The notes beneath the pieces are model-generated. The model was not told the DNA's origin, ran no database searches, and worked only from the letters and a program-made list of their open reading frames with translations. From Sialis fuliginosa (taxonomy: Eukaryota > Arthropoda > Insecta > Megaloptera > Sialidae): a stretch of 64,000 nucleotides of DNA. The position numbers and the translations under genes are program-made. Location: assembly GCA_961205875.1 (NCBI GenBank), contig OY540811.1, positions 23,429,248 to 23,493,247 on the forward strand, given 5' to 3'. Positions 50,013 to 62,759 of this stretch are shown here, piece after piece. The first letter of the stretch is position 1. Each line of letters begins with the position of its first letter.

Positions 50013-52140
50013 GAGCATTAGTTTGGAGAAATATATTTGCTTCCAATGATTCTATTATGATCATGATTCATATATTATTTTTTTCTTTACGTTATTGTCA
50101 ATTATAAAACCAGCATCGTGATTATAAATATTTTAATGAAAATTTATTAAGAGAAACATTTTTCTACATTTATGACAATACCTTAACGACGTTATTTACG
50201 TTTTGCATAAGTAGGTACTTTTTTTTATTTTTTCGAAAACAAAAATCATCTTGATAGGTATTTGACTGAAAATTTGCGAATATTTAAAATAGTTGAATTA
50301 TGATTGGACATTTATATTTTAGGGGACTGTTTAATTATGCAATAGTGAATTAAAACAAATTAAAGCTTGCTTCAATTTCACGCCCTTGAGTAAAACATTA
50401 ATCGAAAAAATACATAATTAGGGAAAATTAGCATATGCACCATAAAAAAATTTCTATAGAATGTAATATTACCCATTTTTAAATTAAATCGTGAAGTTCA
50501 TATGGTAACCTTTATGAAATATTTATAAATGTTAGATTTCAGATAATATTGTGTATGTCATAAATAACAAGAAACGTTTAGCCTGAGATAGAGCAAGGCA
50601 TGTTTCGCATGGAGTAATTAGATAAAGCGAAATGATAAACTACAGAAGTCATGGAGAATACGAAGAACTTTATTTAACGAATACCGAAGGAAGATATGGG
50701 AGTTATATCTTTATAACATTTATTATTATTATTTCCAACGGGCAATATTGGAAATGTATGAAACATATAATAGGCTTTATTAAGGTTGCACACGAGACGA
50801 GACGAGAATTAGGTAAGTCTCGGTTTTTGTAATTGAAGTCTCGTCTCATTGCCAGTCTCGAATTCTATAATTGAAAGTTTCATCTCGATCTTCAAAATAT
50901 ATTTTTCGCTTTTATTATTTTATATGATAAATGTTTATACATATATTACGGTTAATAGACGAAATGCAGTATTATGCATTCTAGCCGCAAATATACAAAA
51001 TAACCAAGGCAGTCGAATAATGTGGTATGAAAACTATATTTTAAGAACTATCCGCAAATTTTAATATATATATCCGCTCTAATAATACATAAGTTAACTG
51101 TCCTTGTTTAGGTTGGTTAGTTTCTGTTAGGTTAAGGTTAGATTAGCGAAGTCTAATATGGGAAACTTAAATGCGTTCGTGTATTGTCCAAGACGTCTTT
51201 ATGATTTGCATTTAAGCCAGCTTTTTTGCAAATTGTCCCATTCGTGCGAATAAACCGTATCATATATATTGCTTATATACATATACGATAATGAAAATGT
51301 ATTATTTTATTTTATTGGTCTCGTTTTGTTAAAATTTTAGATGGTCTCGTCGCGTTAAAACTCAATTAGTCCCTATGGAATTTAAGTCAGTGTCGATTCA
51401 TTTCAAAAACAAGACCGAGAAAAATCTTATCTCGAGATGTATCTCTAGATTTTATTTTAAATGTATATTTTATATTCTTTTAATCAATTTTAAACAAATA
51501 ACATAACTTCAAAAAGTGAGATGAAAGTTATCGATATTTTTATTATAAATTATAATATTTTAATTAACAACAATACAGAGTTCAAAATATTAAAAAACAA
51601 TCCAATTTAACTAAAAATATTTATAAATAAGTTTATTTTCATTAATTTTTATCTACTTCATGATTAAAAAAAATTAAGAAAATGGGAGACGTATGTATTT
51701 AACCAAAAGTAATATTTTTCACATAATTAATTTACATATAACAAACATTAATACTTGTGTATGTCTAATTATACAAAATTTTTGTAAATAATTAAATAAA
51801 ATAATTGCAGTTTGCAAAAACCATTATTTTTTCCGGACTTTTTTAACGGGTTGGCCAATTACAAATTCTTCGTTTATACCTTTCAGAACAAACGTAGGAA
51901 ACAGATATGAAAAGCATAATTAATAATATTTAATTAGATTATTAAGTATCTGAACGTATATTTTAGAAACTAATTCAACAGTATGTTTAGGAAACTGTGG
52001 AGGTTAACATCAATTTATAAAATTTTTAACATTTTGTCAGCTCATAATTTTTATTGCATGTCGTTTGATTTAAGATCATGTTTATATTTATTCTGACAGT
52101 ATTTTGTAATGTCTATATAGAGCAAATATTGAATAATTAA
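50013..52140. other. Intronic region with a GTCTCG-motif hairpin
   Basis: GAGACGAGAC (50794-50803) and GTCTCGTCTC (50838-50847) form an inverted pair, with flanking AATTA/TAATT also pairing. GGTCTCGTTTTG (51318) and GGTCTCGTCGCG (51353) lie further on. No coding exon is recognised; open stretches at 50632 and 50849 are across this repeat-like region. Confidence 0.4.
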
Positions 52141-52260
52141 TGCCCGGTATTTTAAAGAATTTGCTCGAGTGCAAAAGCTAATTAGCTGGTGGCTAACGTT
52201 ATAAATGACAACACACTGAAATAGTATATATGATGACCTTGATGTATACGCGTTAAATAG
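52141..52260. mobile_element. MITE family B, half copy
   Basis: TGCCCGGTATTTTAAAGAAT, TTGCTCGAGTGCAAAAGC and ATGACAACACACTGA follow the left half of the copy at 49751. The right arm is missing. Confidence 0.65.
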
Positions 52261-52702
52261 AAAACGAAATAATTGTTTGGTTTTAACAAAAATAAATTAT
52301 CAAAAACATCCGATTTTATTCAAGAAATTTTTTGCTAATATGACTCCAATACTTGTCAGAAAACAATAAAAATGATCAATTTCTCACAGTTACCTCCATT
52401 GCATATGTTTGAATATACGACACTCTGTTTTAAATGTTTATTAAGTGATGAACCCCTTGGCTAAATCATCTAGCATGGAAGGTCAAAAAAAAGTGATGAA
52501 CCATTTAATTTATTTGTGTAAATTTTCATAAATCATATAGGTATTGTTGAAAAAACGACGACCGCGTTATATCTAGAAAACAAAGAAATTGTTTTTTTAG
52601 TCACTTAAACTAAAATATCACTCGATACGTGATTCGTCTTCACAAGAAGTCCTTATCAGGAACCTAATAATTCCTATTTATCGTTTAAAATTATTACTTT
52701 AA
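52261..52702. other. AT-rich intronic spacer
   Basis: Nothing recognised. Confidence 0.4.
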
Positions 52703-53288
52703 GGGACCATTCCACTGTAATTTTTTTTGATTTTTTTTTGCATTATCAAAAAATTTTGACTTTCATAAACATGCTGTTAAGTTTTGACTGTAACATTCGA
52801 ATTATTCCAGTTTAAACGCGTTTTTATTGAAACATCGTTTGTCAAAACGGTGGAAGATTTTAAAAGAAGGGTTTTCAAGTTTATTCGTCTCAAATTTTGT
52901 CTCATCATTCTTCACGCCATTTCTTAATGTCGTACGGAAGCTTTTTTATTTTTTTGAAAATTTTACACTTTTTTGAACGAAAAACTGTCGAAAAAAGACC
53001 CTCAATTTTGAAATTGTCACCATTTTGTTAATTTTTATCGGAAAAATCCTCCGTAAGACGCTATAGTTTTTCATACTAATTAATAATCTTTTTGGTTTTT
53101 TTCTTTTTGGCAATTTTTGGAGTAGGACTTTTAGGTGCTTTTTTTGCAATGGCCAAAAAAATAAAATAAAAAAATAAAAGTAAAACATATATATAAACAA
53201 ATATTTTTGTGTAGAACATGTCGAAATTATCGAGTTTTATCCAATAAAAAAAATCATGAAAATCAGCCCGTCACAGTGGAATGGCCTC
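52703..53288. mobile_element. TTAA-flanked TIR element
   Basis: GGGACCATTCCACTGTAA at the left and GAGGCCATTCCACTGTGACG read inward from the right are inverted. TTAA lies directly outside each end (52699-52702 and 53289-53292), as for piggyBac or Kolobok insertions. The GGG-type start fits Kolobok rather better than piggyBac (CCC/CCY). Non-coding, 586 bp. Confidence 0.75.
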
Positions 53289-54255
53289 TTAATAAGTAAC
53301 ATTTTCATTATTGTCAGATCGTTATTTATGTAAGTATCTACATTATTTGTATTACAACTATGAATTATGGGCGTTAATGAAGAGGAGGCCTAACACCTCA
53401 AGAGCGCCTACCGCGTTGTTGACGCAACACACTCATTGTCAGACATACTCACACACACTCGCAACAGCGCCAACACGCTCTGATTCTGTGCTGCAAGTCA
53501 TTCATTTTGTAATGTTCCATGCAAACGTTTTTATTTATCCCCTTTGTTACATATTTGTTGTTCGCTTTCCTGCATTATTAAATTCGATACAATATGTTTT
53601 CCGTAATAAATATTAGATCGATTCTTAGAGCACTTAGGTATTTATGGTTTTATTGTGAATAAAGACTTGTGTATGTTTAGATTACAATGTGTTTGAAGAA
53701 GAAAGGTTAAACACTTTGTGAGTTTGTATTGATCATGATTTTAAAGAATATTTGTAGGTATTGAATGTTTTTTTGTTTATGTATGTAACCACTTCAGTTG
53801 TTTACTGTTTGCTTTTTAACTCTTGTTGAAATTATGTGTTGTAGGTAGATATTTACTTATATCTCTAAATTGAAGAATATTCCGGATATACCTAATAATT
53901 GTATCTCCCAAAAAGAATCTTGAAGAACATTTACTTAATTGTATCATATGAATAATCATTAAATTCATCCCATCTAATTTCAGTCAAAGTTTTAATATGA
54001 TAGTCGATGATAAATAAATAATTAAATAATACCTAGTTATATCTATATGGCATTTTAGATTTTTTAAATAAAATTTGGTAGATATATTCTTATGCCGTAT
54101 TTAGACGAAAAAACAAACAACAAAATCGTGTTTTTTTAACGAAAGTACAACAAACCCTATACATTTTTAAATACGAATTGTTTTAAAACACCGAGTTTTT
54201 TTTCCTCCTACAGGTCCAGAAAAAAAAAAAAAAATTAGATTATAAATTATTATGG
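53289..54255. other. Intronic, with a G+C-richer patch at 53384-53520
   Basis: The patch (for example gagcgcctaccgcgttgttg, then ACACAC-rich sequence) lies in a 101-codon plus-strand open stretch from 53311. It has no family match and no clear splice sites, so it is not called coding. It could be a small regulatory element or an alternative 5' exon. Confidence 0.3.
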
Positions 54256-54520
54256 AACCCATATAGGAAATGTCTTGACGACGGGCCCAAGTGTTGTTTT
54301 TTCGATATTGGTCCCAGTCTATGGCCTAGATACCGATCTTTGGTCACCTATTCTTTACCCAAGGTTTGGCCAACCTTCAGATATCGTGTTTCGGTCACCT
54401 ATTCGTTAGCTTTTGGCCGAATCTTGAACGAAGTTATCATTTGTATTTTGGCCCAGTGTTGGTTAGTATTGGCGCAAGCCTAGGCCAATTGTGGCCCCTT
54501 TGTATTTTCCTATATGGGAA
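54256..54520. mobile_element. MITE with CCCATATAGGAAA ends
   Basis: AACCCATATAGGAAATG mirrors TTCCCATATAGGAAAATA read inward. Inside are two direct copies, about 50 bp apart, of a phrase with GGTCACCTATTC and TTTGGCC (54344-54440). The 265-bp copy is non-coding; a 68-codon open stretch across it is incidental. Confidence 0.7.
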
Positions 54521-55854
54521 TTTAATTCTTAAGTATTTTGTTAAGATGTATCTGGACTCTATTATGCAGTAATGTATGAACCCACACAAATATAATTCTT
54601 AAATGAATAGGGGCAGTTTCATTTAAAATAAATAATTATGGCTATTAAAATTTTATTTAAATCAAACAAAAATACTTTCTGCAAAAAACTCTTTGTGATT
54701 TGGTTGAAGAGAAAATGTTTATAACAAATAAAATTTTTTTTTATGATTTTATTGGAAGATGTATCTAATAAACAAATTAAAAACTAAATAACATTTTTTC
54801 AATAATAAGAAATGTAACAAAATCACAAATGTATTTTTCTTGCAGCTGTCAGAATCACAGAACGTATTTAAAAATAATAAAAATGACGCTTCCCGAATAT
54901 GCCAAATTGTCTGTGACAACTTTTTTTGTGATTTTTCAATGTCGAATTTGTACTTCTTTGATTGTATGTGTTGTTAATTGATATTCTATTATACATTTAT
55001 AACATTTGAATACGTCTTCGTAATTGGTCAAGGAGCTCATGAGAGTACCTTGTCTTTATATACCTGAGGGTTAATGTTTCATTGTATATTACTACAAAAC
55101 AGTATATATCTTTCAAATAATACTAAAACGAGAGACATTGCAGTACTAATCCTCTTCTTCGAAGTACGGTTAAAGTTAAACTTGTATTGATTTAAATATA
55201 AATAAAATCGATTAAAGAGTCAATGTGACCGCCGCTGATCTCGACATAAGTAACCACTTAGGAATCCAAGATAGCTGGTTATCAGTGTTCAGGATTTGAT
55301 CAACCTCACCAGTAGCATTTATTAGGCAGCGTTCTCACATTTATAAACATAAACAAACATTGCTTGTTTACGTGGCTGCATTCTTCATTGTCACTTGATG
55401 TTTATTTGTATGTAATAGGTAAATAATGGGCAATTTAATAGGAATGCATTCGATTTTATTATTTATTGATTCATCTCACGATTTCAAAACTGGTAGATAT
55501 TCATATCAAGTTAAGCTGTCAATTAATTTATTTTATTCAATGCATGTAGGCTCAGAAATCAGCTGCGTTTTCCTGAAAAGATGCGATTAAAATTATGAAA
55601 AAATGATTAAATCTGAAAAATGGTTGAGATAAATTTTGATTTCATGAGTATGGTACTTGCAAATAAAAAAGACTAGAGGGATTATAGTAGGCTACTGTAC
55701 CGTAACTAATAACGTAAATATACGTCTATTGTCATTTTATTTGCTACTTTATTTAAGGGATAAGAGATAAAGGGATACAACTCGTGTTATTATAAATAAA
55801 ACTTAAATATATTTATTTATTGCTCTATGATTATTAGTTCCATATAGATATATT
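54521..55854. other. Intronic, nothing recognised
   Basis: AT-rich. A patch at 55220-55330 has more G+C but no supported feature. Confidence 0.4.
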
Positions 55855-56110
55855 ATTTTACTAGCTAGCAAACACTTTAAAATGGGGTATTCATTCTGTG
55901 TATTAGCTTTGGTATTTAGAGAAGTGATACTTCAACTTATTGTGACACAGTTGGCGACTCTGACCGTACAAAATTATTTTCATAATATCGCCACTGTTTT
56001 AGTACCGTTGATGTTTATTTACCACGCGTGCGCGAAACATTTCAAACACTTCATGAAACTTTAAGAGAACTGTCAGATAGGTTTGTAACCTCATTTGAAA
56101 GTGCTTTTAA
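55855..56110. mobile_element. MITE family A, copy 2 (ends eroded)
   Basis: Starts within the subterminal motif ACTAGCTAGCAAACACTTTA, then shares the core (GTGATACTTCAACTTATTGT, GACCGTACAAAAT, CACTTCATGAAACTT, ACTGTCAGATAGG) with copies at 36202 and 59290. The outer GTATTATAAA ends are missing on both sides. A 60-codon open stretch across it contains stops in the other copies and is not a gene. Confidence 0.75.
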
Positions 56111-57108
56111 GTGTGTTTCATTGCATTCTTGTCCCGAGGTACTGGAAAGACGTAGTAGGTACTATATACATACGTCAAAAATAAATATTGAGTAATTTTT
56201 TTTCCTCTATTTTTTTTACATAATACGTAGTTATTTTAATATGATATTGAATCGTTCAGAAGCCAAATCAACTATAAACTTAAAAAACATTTGAGAAAAA
56301 AGAAAATTGTCATTTTATAAATGATTTATTTTAACTTATATCGACAATAATTCAACTTAAATCCAATGTGTATTATGACTGGTAATGCAATTATTATATT
56401 TGTAAATACAAATACATATATTTAGTTTATTAAAATAATAATAATATATTATTATTTTAATGGTGATTTATAAACAATATTTGATAGTACCTAGTATGAA
56501 ATAAAAGCTTTGTTATTTAAAATGCGTATTTCTTAATTGAATAAAAAAAAATTAAAAGACTCAAACGATTCAGGCGAATCATTTTACTGAACCATTAAGT
56601 CACTAAAAAGCCTTATTTTATAATTGAATAATAATGTTAAGATCATCGTAAAAATATATAGGATACTTCGACTAAAAAATAACATCTTATACCAAGAAGC
56701 TAATAATAACCGCGGAAGTATAAACTGTATAATATGTTTCCAATCATCATTTCAATTCATGCAAACATGTGTGTACAGCTTTATTGTCTTTACCGGTAGC
56801 ACTAAATCTGTAGTTACTTTAAGTTATTGTTACTTCTCTGGGTCATGTACCGTAATATGTGTGCATTAATGAACTACATTTGTCATGAGTATTTATGGGC
56901 ATGCGATTAACCCCACAAGTGCAAAGTCACTTTATCAATTGTTGCAAGCTTTACGATAAGCCACGTAAAATATTCGACAGTAGTCTCTGTACGTTAATGA
57001 CCTTTCATTTTGATTATGTTGATGGGTTTTGCGAATTTACATACATACATGAAGGAAAGATGTAGATGCATGTAAGAAGATAATAAAAGTAGGTGTATTT
57101 ACTTGTTT
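56111..57108. other. Intronic, nothing recognised
   Basis: AT-rich, no feature supported. Confidence 0.4.
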
Positions 57109-57585
57109 ATACAGGGTGTTCTCCAGAGCGAGTGATCATTGCTAACTTTGTTATTATTGGATCGGTTAAATGGGTAAAATATCAGTATTTTCCCGGGATG
57201 AATAATGGCGATCTCAAAAAAATATATTTAAATACATCGTTTTTTTAAATGGAATACCTTTATATTATTATTGGATTTTATAGTTAAGAATGTTCTCTTT
57301 ATAAAAGTCTTATACATGTATGGTGGTAAAATTGTTATAAAATAAGATATAACAAGTAATAAATTAATAGAAATTATTAAAAAATAGTGTGCTATGCAAA
57401 TTTAATAAATAATAATTTTTTTGAAGATTTTTGAATTTTATTGACAAAGAAAAATATTATTATTATAATGAATTTCAATTTTTTATCAATAATACTGAAA
57501 AACGTTACAAATCTGCGAAATAAGGTATAATTCAATAATAACAATGTAAGCATTGATTACTTGATTCTGGCAAACACCCTGTATA
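57109..57585. mobile_element. TIR MITE with TATACAGGGTGTT ends
   Basis: Arms of about 55 bp: TATACAGGGTGTTCTCCAGA at the left, TATACAGGGTGTTTGCCAGA read inward from the right. Both continue with GTRATCA.TGCT and TTGTTATTATTG. The TA at each outer border fits Tc1/mariner insertion. Length is about 477 bp, non-coding. Confidence 0.8.
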
Positions 57586-58716
57586 TCCAAATATTTAAAA
57601 GCTAAGATATTATTAATACAAGTTGTAAGAAAACTTGTGAAATTCAATTTTATTATTTAAACGTTAAAAATTCAATACCTATAACATTTTTATGACATTT
57701 TTCTCTGTATACAAAAAATGTTAAAGCTAGTACCTATTCAATATAATTGATGGATTTTTATAGATTTGTATAATAAAATAGAACATAAAAATTAAGTTAT
57801 TGTCTACATGTTTATTTTTTTATACAAATAACCTCATATACTATATAAGTCAATTAATTGAATAGAAAAATTCGTGTTTGTATTCTACGAGTAGAATATA
57901 ATAATTATAATAACGTACCTATAAAAACACACTACATATAAAAAGTTGGCCATAACTTTCAGTATATTGGTAGATTCTATTTAATATTATAGTAAAGTAT
58001 GAGTATCTATATTAATAAAATATTATTTGTGTACGGGTTATAAATTATACACCTATTAACGTCTATATTAATTTTCAAAACATATTGAGTAATAATAAAA
58101 GTTGCATTGTTCTCGTATATACAAGTGCGTTTTTATTATTAAACACACATCATTATAATAACAGTAATCCACTTTATTTAAATATTACATAATAGAGAAA
58201 ACTGACATTTCACTAACAAGTTAGAAAACTATACAACAATAAAATTGTTTTTGTGAATAAACCAAAACAAACGCCCCTCTTTATTTTTAGACACAACTGT
58301 CAAGCAAATCATTTACATTAGTCAAATGTTCATTAGTGCACATCTAAAGTCACAAGTCACCACTTGACTCCAACAAAGGAAACAACCTGTTTTAACAATA
58401 TACAACAATGGACGTGTTTCAGCATTGTACAAGTACCTTTGGTGACTCTAGATTCTTGGTAACCTGAGTAAAAAAACTTTCTCTGTAAGAAAGGAAAAAC
58501 ACTTGTAGTTTTATCAATATGTTGCCGATATAACTATGTTATCAATGTAACGAAAAAAAAATTAAATTAAAATACCTTTGCTTGTATGTGATGCAATTGA
58601 AAATATTTATTAGTCATGTTGAATGTACAAGTTGATATTATTAGTGGTTGCTTTACAACACACTAGAGCAAATGTATGGATAACTATTTCTTATAACTAA
58701 ATAACAATTCTTTATG
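57586..58716. other. Intronic, nothing recognised
   Basis: AT-rich, no feature supported. Confidence 0.4.
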
Positions 58717-59767
58717 TAAGGGGTGTGAAAACCTTTTATGATGCGTCTCCCTTTTTGTTCAAAATAAAAATTCGGGTCCTCCCTTTATGTCGAAGATAAT
58801 CTGTTTACAGACAGAAAAAACTTTTCTGAAATGTCATGTTCTTTTTATTCTTGGGTGTTTCTATCTTTTTTTAATAGTAATTTTTTATGGGAGAACATAT
58901 TTTTGTTTTAAGAATCTAATTCTACGTCCGAAATATTTGTGATACAATGCAATATTTGAACATTTTTTTTAGCAAATTAATATTTTTAACGCGAGTTTTA
59001 TCATTTAAAATAAAATATATTGGAGAAAAAGATAACAGTTTTTATTATTTCCTTCTAATGCTATATGTTATCAGTTTGTTTTTTTAATTAGTTTTGTACA
59101 CATCTGTTGAATTGGGTTCTAATTGATCAATTTGGAAATTTACAAGGATGTACCGAGTCACAGACTTGGACAGGGGTTATTTTAAGAAAATTTTTCATCT
59201 GTACATATCTTTTTATGCTTTTTTGCTCTACACTTTGTATATTTCTCTCTTACAAATTATAGTGACCTTTTTTTTCCCTCTACATTTAAGTCCAGTATTA
59301 TAAAGGAGCTAGCAAATTTTTACTAGCTAGCAAGCACTTTCAAATGGGGAATTAATTCTGTGATAGTATCTATGGATTAGCTATGGAATTTAGAGCAGTG
59401 ATACTTCAACTTATTGTAACATAGTTGACGACTTTGATCGTACAAAATAGTTTTCATAATATCACCTCTGGTTTAATACTTCATGAAACTACAAGAAGAC
59501 TGTCAGATAGGTTAAAAACCTCATTGCTTGCTAGCTAGCAAATTATGCTCGCTCGTTTATAATACCGGACATTACACTTTTTTATATTTTTCTTTCTACT
59601 TGCAATTTTTCAACTACACAAATTAGCTTTTATAACGGCAGTTTTCATTTTTGGAACTTTAGAAAAAAGCTACAACTATATACTAAAATAACCCCTGGAT
59701 AAAACTGGGGGTTATAGTTAAAATTAAATCATGACTGTCTTCGCGTCCCATAGTTTGCGCAATCCTG
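58717..59767. mobile_element. Probable hAT element hosting a nested MITE A copy
   Basis: TAAGGGGTGTGAAAACCTTT resembles a hAT left end (CAGGGGTGTGAAAAC). The right end read inward, CAGGATTGCGCAAACTATGG, resembles another hAT end. The flanking octamers do not match, so the pair may come from different copies. MITE A copy 3 sits at 59290-59570. No transposase frame. Confidence 0.45.
59290..59570. mobile_element. MITE family A, copy 3 (both ends intact)
   Basis: Ends GTCCAGTATTATAAAGGAGC and, read inward from the right, GTCCGGTATTATAAACGAGC. Both subterminal regions carry CTAGCTAGCAAGC, unlike copy 1, which has GCAAGCTTGCAAGC at both ends. The core lacks about 65 bp present in copies 1 and 2. 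The copy is 281 bp. Confidence 0.85.
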
Positions 59768-62195
59768 CTGTGTATGATAATGATAAAATATTATAACATA
59801 CAGTGGTGTTTTATGGTTGCTATTGCTGAAGTAACTGCAGAAACAAATTGTTTTGAGTTTACATATTCGAATACACTTAATTATGTATGTACATAAATTA
59901 TACAAATTTCAGATTTTTTTAGTTTAAGCTTTTAAACCACGCATTGTTCATTGCACGTTATAAATATACTTATCGGAAATAAATAAGAGAAAAATGAATA
60001 TTTTGTACCATGACCGCGTGCGCTAAAGGAAATAAGTTACTTATTGTTAGATATAATTTGATAGGTTTTGGCTGTGTTGTTCCTTTTTAAGGTAACACTT
60101 CTTTCTCTCTTTTCTTGTTTATAATATTTTTGTCTTTTATTAATTCTTGCGCTCTTTCAATCTGATTGTTAAATAAAATGAAGATAATTATATTATATAT
60201 GTACATTAATAGTATAGGTACTATGAGCTTCAGAAGTCGTCTGTCACCCTTAAGGTCAGAATCGCCTACAACAGATTCAAAAATATTAATACAAACATCA
60301 TCGGTTATCTTTTTCTAGGGCGGAGCTTATATAGTTACATCATTTTAAATTAAAACACAAATACGTCCATTTAATTAATTAATTTTATATCAAGTTTAAC
60401 ATATTTAAATACTAAAATTCGGAATATCAAATATTTATTGCCACAAAATTTACTTGTACAATTTTCAGTAGATTGTATAATAATTAAATCGCACAAATAT
60501 GTATGAGTAAGTATAACGAAGTGTACTTTTTATCTAGCAAAATATCTGCCTTTGTTTGGTACTTGGAGAAATGATTTAAATATTATAATAATTAAATGGG
60601 AGAAGCCTACTAAGTTTGTGATAAGCGAATTTTAATGAAAATCGGTCGGCTACTTCTGCATGTGACTCTACCTAGGTAACACATAATTTAATATTTTGAA
60701 TAGTACTGCGTTCATAATATTCATTTAAATAAATTACTGAAAAGTATCTTGAGAATATTGTTTGTTCATAAGTCAACTATTGTTTTTAGAATATGTTAAA
60801 TGGGATATATAAAAATGTTTATCAACTTATTGTTTTTGTGCTTTCTATTGTTAACAATTCAAAAACATATAATATACAGTTTCTTTTGTTACAATCTATA
60901 TTTATTCTACATAATGCTTTCAAAATATTCACATTCCTAATTTTACTGACATGCTAATAGAACATTCTAAATACTAGGAACCTGCCTACCTATTGTTAAT
61001 TAATATCAAATTTAAACGCACGTATTTGTTTAAGCTCTTAGTACGTAAATGTATAAATAATAGCCTTGGGAAATGTGACAGATGATAAACAAAAATAAAA
61101 AAATATATATGCATTTTGTTCCCATGTATCAAACTTTAACAACAAAAAAAAACAGAAGCGCAACTAATGGAATCTAGTTTAAAGAGGATTTTATCGTTGT
61201 GTATTAATTTAAAAGCTATTTTATCTCTTTAAAGATATTTTATATATTTGGGCCACTTAAAAAAAGAAAAATTAAGTGCGATATTAAAATAGTAAACTTT
61301 CTATTACATTTTTACAATGGAGTTATAAATACTATTTATTATAAAGGGGCATACACATACGTAGAATTATTTTACTATTAAATCTACCTACAGTCACTAA
61401 AAATCATACACCATTTTCGTTATAATAGTATAAAAAAACATTGAGTTACGCCACTGTTAAAGATAATTAAATTTATGTTTACATACACAAGCCATGTATT
61501 GTTTTATGGAAGCAAATATTTTTTATGGATTTTCTTTATGTGCAAAATATTGTTATCTGATTGTATACTGAAATTAAATTTGACAAATGAATACATACTT
61601 GTTCTTTGTTAACTCAAAACACTTGTCAAGTAAATTTTAATTTAGTTTATTGTTTGTTGTTGGTTTGGGAACATCATGTGTGGTTTAGATATAAAACTTG
61701 TTATACATTTTAAAGATAAAGAAGACAGTTAGTATCCAATTAAGAAATTTTATTTGATTTGAATTGTTTTACAGTCTTTATAATATGTTTTTATTAATTA
61801 TTTTGATTTTTTTTGTGAGTTTGCATGATTATTTTTTATATGTTCAACATAAATTAGAATAATTTAAATATAATATACAATGTAGGTATAAGTAAATTGG
61901 CAAAATTTTGTGAGAAATTTTTTGTATTTAGTTTTGAAATTAACTTTTGGAAAACAAAAATGAATAGTTTTTCAATTTTTTCATCCTTAAAGAAATGTAA
62001 TATATATATGCATGTAGAATGTTCGAACTATGGATGTATTTATAGTTGTACTTTATTTAAAATTAGATTAGACAAAAGAAAAACAACAATGATGAGTTAT
62101 TTAAAATTACTTTGATTATTTAGCTGAATAATGAAAAGAGATTGGAAAATATTTTTATTTTTCATTTAGTCATGCTGCTTTATTTTGTATTGTAG
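59768..62195. other. Intronic, nothing recognised
   Basis: AT-rich. It ends in a T-rich tract and TTGTAG, the acceptor for the candidate microexon at 62196. Confidence 0.4.
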
Positions 62196-62240
62196 AAGTT
62201 AATAGAGATTACACCACAATTTTCTTTGATGTCGGTGCAG
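62196..62240 (+). CDS. Candidate 45-nt microexon of the 47.9-kb gene
   Basis: Preceded by a pyrimidine tract and TTGTAG, followed by GTAATATC with an upstream GCAG. Joined to exon 47902-48101 (phase 1), it reads EVNRDYTTIFFDVGA in frame and ends again in phase 1. Its length is divisible by three, so it could be included or skipped without changing the downstream frame. The base composition is less AT-biased than the intron. No transcript evidence is available; the rest of the gene would be beyond 64000. Confidence 0.45.
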
Positions 62241-62759
62241 GTAATATCTTGATTCATTGTTAAATTTCTAATATACTGGTGTTTTTAATTATATTATTTG
62301 TAATTGTGTCTATTATAAGATAGTTTAATTATATGTATATTATTTATATTTAAGAGCAGTACTATATATATACGAATTTTAAGTAAGTCATCGATTTTAT
62401 ACAAATTTTTTTATTTTAACTATTTCAATAATAATAATAAATTAATTAAATTCAATAATATTAAATAAAAAATCCCTAGATGGTCTCTATTTTGCTAAAT
62501 TACTCAGACGTTTTTTTTTACGAATTTGTTATAACATTTATTCTGTTTCCGTAGTCATTACGATTTATAAACAAGAGTTATTTCAATTTTTTTTTATAAA
62601 CTATTCTAGCTACAGTGTTCGTTATAATTTTCATTGAAAGTACTAACTAAAAGCAACAATTTGTTTTTTTTTTATAGATTTTTGCATCGATAGTTTAGAA
62701 AGTAGAAGGGGGGAGGGGACGCTCGGATAACGAAATTTAAATACAAATATATCGTGACT
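62241..62759. other. Intronic, nothing recognised
   Basis: AT-rich, no feature supported. Confidence 0.4.

Noticed and set aside
53311..53616. 101-codon plus-strand ORF
   Set aside because: Longest unassigned open stretch in the intron, but it mixes a GC-rich patch with AT-rich hydrophobic sequence, has no family match and no clear splice sites.
55882..56064. 60-codon ORF in MITE A copy 2 as a possible transposon protein
   Set aside because: The equivalent frame in copies 1 and 3 has stops and indels.
58717..59767. Firm hAT call with target duplication
   Set aside because: Both ends look hAT-like, but the flanking octamers do not match, so only a tentative element was recorded.
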